Positions 1-11,061 of a stretch of 64,000 bases of DNA are shown here, piece after piece. The stretch is from assembly GCA_047617105.1 (NCBI GenBank), contig JBLGCB010000002.1, positions 1 to 64,000 on the forward strand, written 5' to 3'. The position numbers and the translations under genes are program-made. Within the stretch, counting starts at the first letter, position 1; each line of letters opens with the position of its first letter. Source of the DNA: JABSOG01 sp047617105 (GTDB taxonomy: Bacteria; Pseudomonadota; Gammaproteobacteria; Enterobacterales; Alteromonadaceae). The notes beneath the pieces are model-generated. The model worked only from the letters and a program-made list of their open reading frames with translations, made no database searches and had not been told where the DNA came from.

Positions 1-3000
1 CATCATTGACATTACTCACAGTGACTGTCACGGTGGCTTCTGGCAACACCAAACCCGATAAGTCAGTGACCACATAACTGAAGGTATCGCTGCCGACGAA
101 GTTATTTTCTGGGCTGTAAGTGATAAAACCATTGGCGGTATTAATGCTAGTAGCGCCATGCAGCGCTGCGGTTTGCACCGTCACACTGGCAGGATTGAGT
201 TCGCTGCCCTCACCCGGATCGTTAGCCAACACATCAATGGCAACCACAGCGTCTTCATCAACTGTTGCGCTATCATCAGTGGTACCGGGGATCACCGTGA
301 TCACCCTGAAACCCCAACTGCTGCTGTCGCTGAACCCTGCAAAACCATTACCCGCACTGTCAACAAATGCCCCAGCAGCGATATTGATATAATAATTGGT
401 CGACCCAGCCAGGTCGGTGCCCAAAGTGATGGTCGCCACATTGTCACTGATACTAACGGCACTGCCATCAGCAGGTATGGATTCGATCACCGCATCGGTG
501 CTGGTAAGATGTATTTCAATCAGGTTATTGCTGCTGGCTGCACTGATATTTTCATTAAAGGTGATCACCAAATCAGGTTTCACCGCCACATCAATGGCGT
601 TATTGGCAGGTGCCACGGTAGCAATCAATGGTGCAGATGGGTCGTATTGCAATTGTAGCAACTGTGCAGCATCGTTAACATTACCCGCCGCATCTTGAAC
701 CCCACTGGCCACCAGTCCAACAATCACTTCTCCTTCTACCGATGGCGTGACGGTGAGCGTGTAACTCGCACCGCTGCCTTGCAGGTTAAAGACCTGGGCA
801 TTGCTCAAAGCGACATCTGTCAATGCAAAACCCGTCACTGCTTCGTTAAAGGTGATAGAAACATCAAATGTACCCGTGGTGGGATCTGTTGCAGCGGTCG
901 TTAACGTGGCCGTTGGTATAACGGTATCTTTGCTGACACTGGCCGAGGCCGTGGCACCAACATTGCCGGCTGCATCGGTTAAAATAACATTCAAGGTGAT
1001 CAGGCCATCGGCCAAAGCAGCAATATTAATATTGCCAATGGTCTGACTTGATGCGGTCACCGTGCCTGTACCATCAAGGACTAAATTGTTGGTTTCAATG
1101 CCTCTAGCCTGAGCTGGACGCCCATTGCTATCAGCCACGCTGTAGCTGTAAGTCGCACCAATCTCGGCGTTGCTGAAACTAAAGCTGAGGCTGTTTTCGT
1201 TGCTGGTATTAATATTAACGGCATCAATGGTGACGCTGTAATTGGTCGGCGCGGTTTGGTCATCGTCATTGGTGATAGACACCGTTTGCTGTTGCGTGCC
1301 GTTTTCACTGGCACTGCCACCACTGACGCTGGAGATATCAACGATAATGGTTTCATTGGCTTCCTCAGTGGCGTCTTGAATCGCCGTCAATGTGGTTGTC
1401 GCACTCGTTTGGCCCGCGGCAATAGTGATACTGCTAGCCGGGCTGGTGTAATCCACCCCGCTGGTCGCGGTACCCGAGTAGGCCAAGTTAACGGTCACGC
1501 TTTCGAATGAGACCTGACTCAATGTGGCGGTAATGGTGCTAGCACCGCTACCTTCTATTATCGCTGTCGAACTCACCGTTAAGCTGACATTGGCCGTGTC
1601 ATCATCTGTGATGGTCACGGTTTGTTGCTGACTGCCACTCTCACTCGCGCTGCCACCGCTGACCCCAGTGATAGCAACGATAATGGTTTCACTCGCTTCA
1701 ACTGTACTATCATCTGTCGCAGTTATTGTCGCAGTGCCTGTGGTTTGGCCCGCGGCAATGGTGATGCTGGTGGCTGACGCGGTATACTCGGTACTCGTCG
1801 CAGTTCCGCTGTAGTCTAGGCTGACTGTGACGTTTTCAAAGGTTATGGTATTGAGTGTCGCGCTTATGGTAGAGGTGCCTGCCGCTTCGGCAATGGTATT
1901 GCTGCTAACAGCAAGGCTCACTGTCGCAGTATCATCATCAGTAATGGTGACTGTCTGTTGTTGAAGGCCACTTTCACTGGCGCTACCACCGCTAACCCCG
2001 GTGATATCCACGATAATGGTTTCGCTTGCTTCAACACTGGTATCAGCAATGGCGGTGAGGGTCGCAGTGCCTGTGGTTTGGCCCGCCGCGATGGTGATGC
2101 TGGTGGCTGAAGCGCTATATTCAGTGCTGGTCGCAGTTCCGCTGAAACCCAAGCTAACCGTGACAGTCTCATAAGTCGTACCGCTCAAGGTCGCGGTGAC
2201 AATACTGCTGCCTGCCGCTTCTGCAATGCTATTGGTGCTGGCGGTCAAAGTGACTGTCGCCACATCATCATCGGTAATGGTGACCGTTTGCTGCTGGATA
2301 CTTGATTCGCTGGCACTACCACCACTGACCCCGATGATATCGACAATAATGGTTTCGCTGACTTCAACCCCCGTATCAGCTGTCGCCGTTAAGGTTGTGC
2401 TGCCACTGGTTTGACCCGCGACAATGGTGATTGAACCGGCCGGGGTACTATAATCAGTGCCATTGCTGGCTGTGCCGCTATAACCGAGGCTCACCGTCAC
2501 ATTTTCAAAAGTGGCGCTACTGAGTGTCGCCGTCACGGTACTGGTTCCGGCCGCTTCTGCGATGGTATTGTTGTCCACGCTCAGCGTCACCGTCGCACTA
2601 TCATCATCGCTGATGGTGATGATTTGCTGTTGAATACTACTTTCGGTCGCACTGTTGGTCGCGCCCCCCGTGACACTACTGATATCAACAATTAAGCTTT
2701 CGCTGCCTTCAACATTGGCATCTGATGTGGTGGTTAATGACGTGGTGGCCGTGGTCTGACCTGCGGTAATGGTGATACTCGATGCACCAGTGCCATAATC
2801 AGTCCCATTGGTGGCGGTGCCGCTATAGGCGAGGCCCACGGTAATATCCGCCGTGGTCACCACGTTTGAAGTCGCGGTTAAGGTGCTACTGCCACCGGTT
2901 TCTGCAATCGCATTGCTGCTGGCGCTAAGCGTGATTAAAGGCGCGCTTTCATCTTCAATGATATTAATGGTCTGGGTTTGCACCCCATTTTCAGTGGTAT

Positions 3001-6000
3001 TATTGGTTGAGGTGATATCCGCGATGATGGTTTTATTGGTTGAACCTTCAAACAAGCTATCGGGCAATGCCTGCACGGTGACACTGCCGCTAATGCCACC
3101 TTGATCGATAACAATTGAACTGCCCGTAGCGGTATAATCGGTGTTTACCACACCGGTGCCGCTATAAGTCAAACCCACATTCACGGTAACGTTGGCACTG
3201 GTGATCGCCGACAAAGTCGCGGTTAATACCGAGGTGCCCGCCGCTTCAATGATATTATTGCTACTGGCACTGAGTGTCACCGAAGGCGTGGCAATGCTGT
3301 TGACGTTAATGCCGTTGGTTGCATCGGCAATATCAGTACTTAATGCCGCCCCTGCCATCCAGTTATCCGCCGCCGCCAAGTTATATAAAGTATTATCATA
3401 AGCTCGGGTGCTAGTGCTATTGAGCAATACCGCAATGGCCGTTTTATCCGCAGCATTAAGCGTGACGGTAAAGCTGGTGCTACTGCTAATCTCGACATCA
3501 GTGGTGGTCAGGGTATAAGTGCCCGACGCTTGACCTTTAAGGGTCAGTAAAGACACCGCAACATCATTGGTGACGCCGCTCTTGCTGCTAAAGTTAGAGC
3601 CGAACACAGTCAGAGTTCCATTTATACCGCTATAGCTAGCACCGCTAATCAATGGCGTGGTGACATTGGTCACCGTAATGGCGTTGGTGGCATCGGCAAT
3701 ATCGGTGCTATTGGCCGTACCCGGTAGCCAGTTATCGGCCCCAGCTAGGTTATAAGTGGTGGCACTGTTATCAGCGCTGGTGCCATTTTTATTGAGTAAT
3801 CCATCAACATTGGTTTTATCGCTACCGCTTAATGTGACGGTAAATTCAGTGGCTGAACTGATGTCAATATCGCTGGTACTGGTGATGGTATAAGTCGCGC
3901 CCGCTTCACCGGTCAGGGTCAACGTCGAAATATCAACATCATTGCTGCTACCATTGAGATTGCGTAAGTTGCTGCCCGTGACCACTAACGCGCCTGATGT
4001 CGCATTATAGCTGGCAGAGATGATGGTGGGAGTGGTGACATTGGCGACGGAGATACCGTTGGCTGTGGTATCAGCAATATTGGCGGTGCCCGCAGCACCG
4101 GCCAACCAGTTATCGGCTACCGCCAAGTTATAAGTAGCGCCAGTACTATCTGAACTGGTACCATTTTTATTGAGCAAACCGTCAATATTGGTTTTATCCA
4201 CCCCGCTTAGCGTTACGCTAAAGCTGCTGGCATCGGTCACTTCCACATTGCTAGTGCTGGTCACAGTGTAAGCTGCGCCCGCTTCACCGGTCACTGTCAT
4301 TAACGAAATATCGACATCATTAGTGGCACCACTAAGATGAACCAAATCAGTGCCTATCACCACCATTACCCCGCTGGTCGCATCATACGTGGCTGAAATA
4401 ATGGTGGGCACTGCTACTCCAGTGACGGTGATGGCATTAGAGGTACTGTCACTGGAATCTCCCGCAGTGGTTTGGGCAATAAAATCATCGGCAGCGGCAA
4501 TATTATAAACCGTAGCATCATCAGCGACAGTACCATCGGTATTGAGCAAACCATGAATATTAAGCTTATCAGCGGCATTTAAAGTGACAGAGAAAGTGGC
4601 GGCATTGGTAATTTCAACATCGCTGCTGGTGAGGGTATAAGTTGCAGCTCCCTGACCTTTAAAGGTCAGTTTCGACACGCTAACATCATTGTCGACACCA
4701 GATTTGTCCACATAATTTGTGCCTGTGACGGTTAACACCGCCGTTGAAGCATTATAGCTCGCCGAGGTGATGGTCGGGGTTGGCACATTACTTACATTGA
4801 TCGCATTACCTGTAGTATCAGCAATGCTGGCGCTGGCCGCCGTACCCGTCATCCAGTTATCCGCCGCCGCGACATTGTAAGCAGTACCACTACCCGCGGT
4901 GGTGCCATTGGCGGTGATCAGCGCCGTAACGCCAGTCAAATCAGCACCACTGAGAGTAAAGGTGAAACTGGTTGAAGAAGTCAATTCAATATCCACCGCA
5001 CTGCTAATGGTATAAGTGGCACCATTTTCACCAGTAAAGGTCAGCAAGGAGATATCAATATCATTGGCAGAACCAAACTTTTTGACGAAATTCAGCCCGG
5101 TGATGGTCACGATACCCGTGGTGTAATCATAGGCGATTGAAGTGATACTTGGCGTAACCACACTGTTTACAGTCACCCCAGAAGTCGCATCCGCAATATC
5201 GGTGGTCGGTGCCGCCCCGGCCATCCAATTATCGGCGGTCGCCAGATTATAAAGCACATTATCATCAGCATTGGTACCGTCTTTATTGAGCAAACCATTG
5301 ATATTAATTTTGTCGGTCTCACTCATCGTCGCGGTAAAGCCATTAACAGAGGTAATTTCAACGCTCGACCCGGTTAGCGTATAACTGTTACTGCCTTCGC
5401 CTTTAAGCGCCAATTTGGTTAAATCAACATCATTGTTGGCACCCACTTTATTACGTAAATTGGTGCCTGTGGCCAGAAAAACCCCAGTGGTAAAGTTATA
5501 AGCCACCGAAGTCACCGCAGGTACGGTGACATTGGTTACGGTGATGCCATTATTGGTCAAATCTTTGATATCGGTCGTCGCCGCGGCACCGGGCATCCAG
5601 TTATCTGCTACCGCCAAATTATAAGTTGTACCACTGTCTGAAGTGACACTGTTTTTATCCAACAAACCATCAACATTGGTTTTATCGGCCCCGCTCAAGG
5701 TCACGCTAAAACCGTTTTGCGAGTCGATCTCAACATCGGTGGTACTGGTGACGGTATAAGTTGATCCGCTATCTCCGGTAAAGGTCATCAAAGACACATC
5801 AACATCATTGGCACTGCCAGATTTATTACGCAAGAAAGTGCCAGTAACCAGCACAACACCGCTGGTGGCATCATAGGTGGCAGAGGTGATGGTCGGTGAA
5901 GTCAAATTGGTGACCGTAATGGTATTGTTGGTCAGGTCCTCAATATTTCGGTTTGCCGCCGCCCCGAGCATCCAGTTATCTGCCGCCGCCAAATTAAAGG

Positions 6001-9000
6001 TGGTACTACTGGTGGCTGACACCGTGCCATTTTTATTTAAAATGCCATCAACATTGGTTCTGTCTGCGCCGCTCAACGTCACGGTAAATTCTGTCGCAGA
6101 GGTAACCTCAACGTCGCTGGTACTAACGATGGTATAAGAGGCTGGACCTTCTCCGGTAAAGGTCAGGGTGGAGATATCGACATCGTTGGTGACACCATTA
6201 AAACTCACAAAATTAATGCCCGTCACAACCAAAATCCCACTGGTGGCATCATAAGTTGCGGTATCAATGATTGGCGCTGCGACATTGCTCACCGTCACCG
6301 CATTGAGGGTTAAATCGGCAATATTGGCATTGGTGGCTGCGCCAGCCAGCCAGTTGTCGGCACCGGCCAAATTATAAGTAGCCCCACCATCGGCAATTAG
6401 ACCATCTTTATTCATCAGCCCATTCACCACCAATTTGTCAGCCGCATTTAACGTCACACTAAAGTTGGTTGAATCGGTGATCTCAACATTCGCAGAGGTC
6501 AAAACATGGCTGATATTACCCTCGCCATTAAGGATGAGTTTGGTGACATCAATATCGTCACCGGCAGATTTATGGCTAAAATTGGCCCCCGCCACCGTCA
6601 AAATCCCAGTACTAGCATCATAAGTGGCAGCAATGATTGTCGGCAGCAAAACATTGCTCACGGTAATGGCATTGACTGCATCAGCAATGTCAGTATTGGT
6701 ATTGGCCCCAATCATGTAATTGTCTTGGGCATTCAGGTTATAGTTGGTCGCCCCGTCATCGGCCTGAGTGCCATTTTTATTGAGTAAACCATTCACCACC
6801 AATTTGTCGGCGGTATTAAGGGTGGCACTAAAACTGCTGGCATCGGTAATTTCGACACTGGTGCTGGTCAAGGTATACGTGGCCCCAGCTTCACCAGTTA
6901 GGATCAGCTGGTGCAAGTCCACATCAGCCGAGCTAACCTGATTAACAAAGCGAGTGCCTGTCACCGCAAACACGCCGCTGGTAGCATCATAAGTGGCCGC
7001 AGTCACCGCAGGCGCGACAACATTGCTGACCGTAATGGTATTGCTGGTGATATCGGCGATATTACCTTCTGGCCCGGCGGCCAGCCAGTTATCAGCGGCT
7101 TGCAGCAAGTAATTTGAGCTATTATGCGAGGTTGTTCCATCTTGGGTAAATAGACCATTGGCATTGTGAATATCTGTAGCACTAAGATTAATGGTAAAAG
7201 TAGAAGTGTTGGTAATTTCGACACTGGCATCGGTCAGGGTATAGGCATAATTACCATGGCCAGACAAGGTAATAGTGGTGGTGACGATATCATTGGTGAC
7301 GCCACTTTTATGGGCGAAACCGCTGCCAGTCACCACCAAAGCGCCACTGGTGGCATCATAGAGGGCAGAGATGATAGTAGGATTCACCACCCCGCTGACC
7401 GTAATACCATTGAGGGTTAAATCCTCAATATTGGTGTTGGGGGCACCACCGGCCATCCAGTTATCTGCTGCCCCAAGATTATAAGTGGTATTTAATACAG
7501 AAGCCGCACCGTCTTTATTGAGCAAACCATTAACAAAAAGCTGATCGGTGGCGTTGAGGGTCACGCTTATGCTGGTTTCACTACTAATTTCTTGTGCCGC
7601 AGTGGTTAAAACGTAACTATCACCACCATCACCGGTCAAGGTAAAGGCAGCCGGATTCACATCAGTGGTCCCGACTTTTTTACTAAAGCTGGTCCCATTC
7701 ACCACCAACACGCCAGTGCCAAAATTATAACTGGCGTCGGTAATAACCGGTTGTGCCACCGCACTGACCGTCACCCCAGTGGTGGCATCGGCGGTATTGC
7801 CCGCGGTGACATTGGCCATAAAATTATCGGCGGCGGCCAAATTATAACTGGTGCCCGAATCTGATTGTGCCACGTCTTTATTAAGCAAACCATTGACATT
7901 GATTTTGTCGATATCCGAGAGCGTCAGGGTAAACCCGGTGACACTGTCAATATTGACATTGGCGGTATCGGTCAGAATATAAGTAGCCCCTGCTTCACCG
8001 GTAAAGGTAAATAAATTGGCTGTCACATCGGTGCTGCCGCCACTAACAAAGTTCACCCCTGTCGCCACCAATACCCCGGTAGAAAAATTATAAGCGCTAC
8101 TAGTAATGGAAGGCACAGGCACATTGCTGACCGTAATGGCATTGAGGGTCGCATCGACAATACTATTGTTCGGTGCAGCCCCGGTCATCCAGTCTTCTGC
8201 TGCATTAAGGTTATAAACCACATTATCGTCAGCCTGAACGCCGTCTTTGTTGAGCAAGGCATCAACCGAGGTTTTATCGCCGCCAGTCAAGGTCACGTTA
8301 AAGCTGTTTTCGCTGCTGATTTCGACACCAGAAGAGAGTGTATGAGTACCACTGCCTTGCCCCAACAAGGTGATTTTGGTTAAATCGACATCATTGACAC
8401 TGAGTTTTTTAACAAATCGAGTGCCCGCCACTGATAAAATACCGGTGGAAGAATCATAAGCGGCACTGGTGATCACCGGGTCCGCAGAACTGCTCACCGT
8501 CACCGCATTAACGCCATTATCAACCGTCACTGCGCCCGTGGCAGCGCCCTGCTGCCAATCTTCAGCGCCTTTGAGGTTATAGACAGTATTGTCGTCCGCC
8601 TGAGTGACGTCTTTATTGAGCAAACCATTAACGTTGAGTTTGTCAGTATCGGTTAGAGTGACGGTAAATTCGGTTTCAGAAGTGATTTCGACATTGCTGG
8701 AAGTGAGGGTATATTCCCCCGACGCCTGTCCCACCAAGGATAACTTGGCGACATTAATATCATCACCTGAAAATTTTCGGGCAAAACCGCTACCCGTCAC
8801 CACCAGCGCTTTGGTGCTGGCATTGTAGGTCGCCGAAGCGATCGCTGGCACCACCACGTTGCTCACCGAGACGCCATTGGTAGCATCTGAAATCGGTTGG
8901 CTAGTACGTGCCGCCACCATGTAATTATCAGCGGCATCGAGGTTATAGGTGGTGCTATTATCATCCGCCACCGTGAGGTCTTTATTGAGTAAACCATTGA

Positions 9001-10798
9001 CGATAATTTTATCGGCGGCAGTTAAGGTGGCACTGAAACTGCTGGCATCGGTGATTTCGACATTAACAGCAGTTAATGTATGGGTATTGCTGCCTTCGCC
9101 TTTAAGGGTGAGCTTGGTTAAATCAATATCACTAGCACCAACTTTATTAACGAAATTGGTGCCAGTCACCATTAACACGCCAGTGGTGGCATCATAAGTC
9201 GCAGCTGTCATCGTCGGATTGGCGGAATTGCTAACAGTCACTCCATTAACGGTTAAATCCTTGATATCTACATTACCCGCGCCGCCAGCCATCCAGTTAT
9301 CGGCCACGGCAATATTGTATAACTTGCCGTCATCGGCATTTAGCAAGTCTTTGTTTAAAATGCCGTTGACATGATGTTGGTCGGTAGTACTAAGGGTGAC
9401 GGTAAAGGCGGTTTCTGAAGTGATCCCCACATTGGCCGTATCGGTTAAAGTATAACTATCGCCAGTGGTGGCGCTGAGGGTAATGGTATTGGCAACCACA
9501 TCGCTATTTGAAGCGCTGACGCTGGACATTCTGGTCCCGGTCACCACCAAAGCGCCGCTACTGGCGTCATAAGTGGCAGAGGTGATGGCCGGGTTGGCGT
9601 AGTTACTGACGGTGATTTCACTGGTGGGGATCGCAGTATTACCAGTCGTAATATTGGCAATAAAATCATCAAGCGTTGCCAAATTATAGGCAGTGCTATC
9701 ATCTGCCACGGTAAGATTTTTATTGAGTAAAGCGTCAACTCGGCGCTTATCTACGCCGCTAATGGGGATGGTAAATTGAGTAGCTGAATCCCGTTCAATA
9801 TTGGTGGCAGAAGTTAAGGTATATTCACTACCACTGCCACCTTCTCCGATGATTTTCAGTTTATTCACCGTCACATCGTTGGTACCACCGCCTTGGGCTT
9901 CAAAATTGGTGCCGGTGACGACTAGGTTGCCAGTCGATGGGTCGTAGGTAACGCTGCTGATGGTTGGGGTAACACTGGCTGAACTGACCTTTGCGGTAAC
10001 GCCTATGGTCGGATCATTGGTGGCATCAGAGTTATTGTCGCCTAAAAACCCGTTATAAGTGGTATTACCGGTCTGGCTGTCTGCCACTGTTTGGCCAGTG
10101 GTTTCATTCAGTTTCCAATAACCGATTAAGTTGGTATCACTTAAAGTGGTCAGCTCGACGGGGCTACCACCATTGTAAGCTGTTGACACTTCGCCAGCGG
10201 TGCGTGCGGTTTTATAAAATCGAATATCATCAATGGTGCCCTGCATACTGTTGGCAGCGCCAACAAAATTACTACCAAATTGAAGTGTGGTGACACCTCC
10301 ACTATGCATATCAGGTAAGGTTGTACCACTAGTCAACGCTGACCATACACTACCACCAAGAGTGGAAGTATCAGCAACATTGGCCGTGCCAACCAAACTA
10401 CCATCTTGATAAAAATCCCAAGTACCACTATCAAACACCCAAACAAAATGATACCAAGTGCCCGTATTAATGGTCACCGTCGTTGTCGACTGATTAAAAT
10501 CGCCCGCATTAAGGCTTGCGCCATCAAAATCACTGACCAATCGATTATTAGAGAACCCGCCCCAAACAAGTTTGGCTGAATCGTTCGCTGGCATCTCCCA
10601 CATCACAATGGGCTGCGTGACATCAGAGAAATTGGCCCAAAACTCAAGGGTAAAAGTGGTTAAACCATTTAAAGGCGTTATGGCAGCATCAATTTGAATA
10701 TTCTGCCCATTAGTGCCAAAAGTATATCCGGTGGTTGCCGCAGCCCATGTCTGGGTTGGCAGAATTAACAATAACAAAGCCAATAATAATTTTTTCAT
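1..10798 (-). CDS. Giant repeat-rich secreted surface protein (LamG, ~123-aa repeats, Calx-beta, Ig/cadherin-like), C-terminus outside window
   Basis: The frame is open from the ATG at 10798 to the window edge, giving at least 3,599 residues; the translated frame agrees at both ends. Residues 1-19 are a clear signal peptide (MKKLLLALLLLILPTQTWA). Next comes a concanavalin/LamG-like domain (about residues 20-260; FTLEFWANF, WYHFVWVFDSGTW, IDDIRFYKTART), then about 18 repeats of ~123 aa (ITSATYDATSGVLVVTGTNF ... TLSGADKTNVDGLLNK ... TYNLAAADNWMAGA). About six Calx-beta-like repeats of ~112 aa follow (EASETIIVDITGVSGGSASE, QQQTVTITDDDTA), then Ig-like (DTVIPTATLTTAATDPTTG) and cadherin-like (DSATVDEDAVVAIDVLANDP) modules. 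I infer a secreted adhesin or cell-surface protein; the export route (type I or other) must be encoded in the missing C-terminus. It is divergent from the collar-domain gene at 11062, with a 263-bp shared upstream region. No stop codon was seen, but not every codon was checked individually. Confidence 0.85.
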   Translation of the reverse strand, partial: MKKLLLALLLLILPTQTWAAATTGYTFGTNGQNIQIDAAITPLNGLTTFTLEFWANFSDVTQPIVMWEMPANDSAKLVWGGFSNNRLVSDFDGASLNAGDFNQSTTTVTINTGTWYHFVWVFDSGTWDFYQDGSLVGTANVADTSTLGGSVWSALTSGTTLPDMHSGGVTTLQFGSNFVGAANSMQGTIDDIRFYKTARTAGEVSTAYNGGSPVELTTLSDTNLIGYWKLNETTGQTVADSQTGNTTYNGFLGDNNSDATNDPTIGVTAKVSSASVTPTISSVTYDPSTGNLVVTGTNFEAQGGGTNDVTVNKLKIIGEGGSGSEYTLTSATNIERDSATQFTIPISGVDKRRVDALLNKNLTVADDSTAYNLATLDDFIANITTGNTAIPTSEITVSNYANPAITSATYDASSGALVVTGTRMSSVSASNSDVVANTITLSATTGDSYTLTDTANVGITSETAFTVTLSTTDQHHVNGILNKDLLNADDGKLYNIAVADNWMAGGAGNVDIKDLTVNGVTVSNSANPTMTAATYDATTGVLMVTGTNFVNKVGASDIDLTKLTLKGEGSNTHTLTAVNVEITDASSFSATLTAADKIIVNGLLNKDLTVADDNSTTYNLDAADNYMVAARTSQPISDATNGVSVSNVVVPAIASATYNASTKALVVTGSGFARKFSGDDINVAKLSLVGQASGEYTLTSSNVEITSETEFTVTLTDTDKLNVNGLLNKDVTQADDNTVYNLKGAEDWQQGAATGAVTVDNGVNAVTVSSSADPVITSAAYDSSTGILSVAGTRFVKKLSVNDVDLTKITLLGQGSGTHTLSSGVEISSENSFNVTLTGGDKTSVDALLNKDGVQADDNVVYNLNAAEDWMTGAAPNNSIVDATLNAITVSNVPVPSITSSAYNFSTGVLVATGVNFVSGGSTDVTANLFTFTGEAGATYILTDTANVNIDSVTGFTLTLSDIDKINVNGLLNKDVAQSDSGTSYNLAAADNFMANVTAGNTADATTGVTVSAVAQPVITDASYNFGTGVLVVNGTSFSKKVGTTDVNPAAFTLTGDGGDSYVLTTAAQEISSETSISVTLNATDQLFVNGLLNKDGAASVLNTTYNLGAADNWMAGGAPNTNIEDLTLNGITVSGVVNPTIISALYDATSGALVVTGSGFAHKSGVTNDIVTTTITLSGHGNYAYTLTDASVEITNTSTFTINLSATDIHNANGLFTQDGTTSHNSSNYLLQAADNWLAAGPEGNIADITSNTITVSNVVAPAVTAATYDATSGVFAVTGTRFVNQVSSADVDLHQLILTGEAGATYTLTSTSVEITDASSFSATLNTADKLVVNGLLNKNGTQADDGATNYNLNAQDNYMIGANTNTDIADAVNAITVSNVLLPTIIAATYDASTGILTVAGANFSHKSAGDDIDVTKLILNGEGNISHVLTSANVEITDSTNFSVTLNAADKLVVNGLMNKDGLIADGGATYNLAGADNWLAGAATNANIADLTLNAVTVSNVAAPIIDTATYDATSGILVVTGINFVSFNGVTNDVDISTLTFTGEGPASYTIVSTSDVEVTSATEFTVTLSGADRTNVDGILNKNGTVSATSSTTFNLAAADNWMLGAAANRNIEDLTNNTITVTNLTSPTITSATYDATSGVVLVTGTFLRNKSGSANDVDVSLMTFTGDSGSTYTVTSTTDVEIDSQNGFSVTLSGADKTNVDGLLDKNSVTSDSGTTYNLAVADNWMPGAAATTDIKDLTNNGITVTNVTVPAVTSVAYNFTTGVFLATGTNLRNKVGANNDVDLTKLALKGEGSNSYTLTGSSVEITSVNGFTATMSETDKININGLLNKDGTNADDNVLYNLATADNWMAGAAPTTDIADATSGVTVNSVVTPSITSIAYDYTTGIVTITGLNFVKKFGSANDIDISLLTFTGENGATYTISSAVDIELTSSTSFTFTLSGADLTGVTALITANGTTAGSGTAYNVAAADNWMTGTAASASIADTTGNAINVSNVPTPTITSASYNASTAVLTVTGTNYVDKSGVDNDVSVSKLTFKGQGAATYTLTSSDVEITNAATFSVTLNAADKLNIHGLLNTDGTVADDATVYNIAAADDFIAQTTAGDSSDSTSNAITVTGVAVPTIISATYDATSGVMVVIGTDLVHLSGATNDVDISLMTVTGEAGAAYTVTSTSNVEVTDASSFSVTLSGVDKTNIDGLLNKNGTSSDSTGATYNLAVADNWLAGAAGTANIADTTANGISVANVTTPTIISASYNATSGALVVTGSNLRNLNGSSNDVDISTLTLTGEAGATYTITSTSDIDISSATEFTVTLSGSDKTNVDGLLNKNGTSADNSATTYNLAGADNWLPGTANSTDIADATNAITVTNVTTPLISGASYSGINGTLTVFGSNFSSKSGVTNDVAVSLLTLKGQASGTYTLTTTDVEISSSTSFTVTLNAADKTAIAVLLNSTSTRAYDNTLYNLAAADNWMAGAALSTDIADATNGINVNSIATPSVTLSASSNNIIEAAGTSVLTATLSAITSANVTVNVGLTYSGTGVVNTDYTATGSSIVIDQGGISGSVTVQALPDSLFEGSTNKTIIADITSTNNTTENGVQTQTINIIEDESAPLITLSASSNAIAETGGSSTLTATSNVVTTADITVGLAYSGTATNGTDYGTGASSITITAGQTTATTSLTTTSDANVEGSESLIVDISSVTGGATNSATESSIQQQIITISDDDSATVTLSVDNNTIAEAAGTSTVTATLSSATFENVTVSLGYSGTASNGTDYSTPAGSITIVAGQTSGSTTLTATADTGVEVSETIIVDIIGVSGGSASESSIQQQTVTITDDDVATVTLTASTNSIAEAAGSSIVTATLSGTTYETVTVSLGFSGTATSTEYSASATSITIAAGQTTGTATLTAIADTSVEASETIIVDITGVSGGSASESGLQQQTVTITDDDTATVSLAVSSNTIAEAAGTSTISATLNTITFENVTVSLDYSGTATSTEYTASATSITIAAGQTTGTATITATDDSTVEASETIIVAITGVSGGSASESGSQQQTVTITDDDTANVSLTVSSTAIIEGSGASTITATLSQVSFESVTVNLAYSGTATSGVDYTSPASSITIAAGQTSATTTLTAIQDATEEANETIIVDISSVSGGSASENGTQQQTVSITNDDDQTAPTNYSVTIDAVNINTSNENSLSFSFSNAEIGATYSYSVADSNGRPAQARGIETNNLVLDGTGTVTASSQTIGNINIAALADGLITLNVILTDAAGNVGATASASVSKDTVIPTATLTTAATDPTTGTFDVSITFNEAVTGFALTDVALSNAQVFNLQGSGASYTLTVTPSVEGEVIVGLVASGVQDAAGNVNDAAQLLQLQYDPSAPLIATVAPANNAIDVAVKPDLVITFNENISAASSNNLIEIHLTSTDAVIESIPADGSAVSISDNVATITLGTDLAGSTNYYINIAAGAFVDSAGNGFAGFSDSSSWGFRVITVIPGTTDDSATVDEDAVVAIDVLANDPGEGSELNPASVTVQTAALHGATSINTANGFITYSPENNFVGSDTFSYVVTDLSGLVLPEATVTVTVSNVND
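1210..3285 (-). repeat. About six tandem Calx-beta-like repeats of ~335 bp
   Basis: The QQQTVTITDDDTA-encoding segment recurs near 1258, 1601, 1932, 2265, 2605 and 2960, a period of about 335-355 bp (~112 aa). Acidic DDD and E/D-rich loops fit the calcium-binding Calx-beta fold, which is common in large bacterial surface proteins. Confidence 0.75.
3285..9990 (-). repeat. About 18 tandem in-frame repeats of 365-380 bp inside the giant gene
   Basis: A landmark encoding DNW(M/L)AG recurs at about 3359, 3729, 4106, 4482, 4853, 5224, 5597, 5971, 6351, 6716, 7085, 7457, 7823, 8189, 8555, 8920, 9291 and 9662, so the period is about 365-380 bp (~123 aa). Each unit carries the TYDATSGVLVVTGTNF-like strand, a TGEG..YTLT strand and an LLNK motif. 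The copies differ at many silent and non-silent sites, so they are not a recent expansion. Confidence 0.9.
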
Positions 10799-11061
10799 CG
10801 TATCGAAAAACCTGTTTAGGAACAAAAGTCAAGAAGAATTCTAAAATAACGCTGCACTATGACTATTAACCATAGTAAAATCCATCAAAAATTCAACTTT
10901 TCCGCTTATAGAATCATATTTAAAGACTAAAGTATTCAGCATTTATGATTACGACTATTTTTTAACCTTTTTTTGCTGTGTTACTTGCAGTTTCCGTTAC
11001 AGTGTCTTTTACTTTAATGATTCTTTATTCAACAAAACTAACCAAAAGTAAGGGGAATATT

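Noticed and set aside
1081..1356. Short reading frames on both strands inside 1-10800
   Set aside because: They lie in other frames of the giant gene and follow its repeats; they have no ribosome sites and low-complexity composition.
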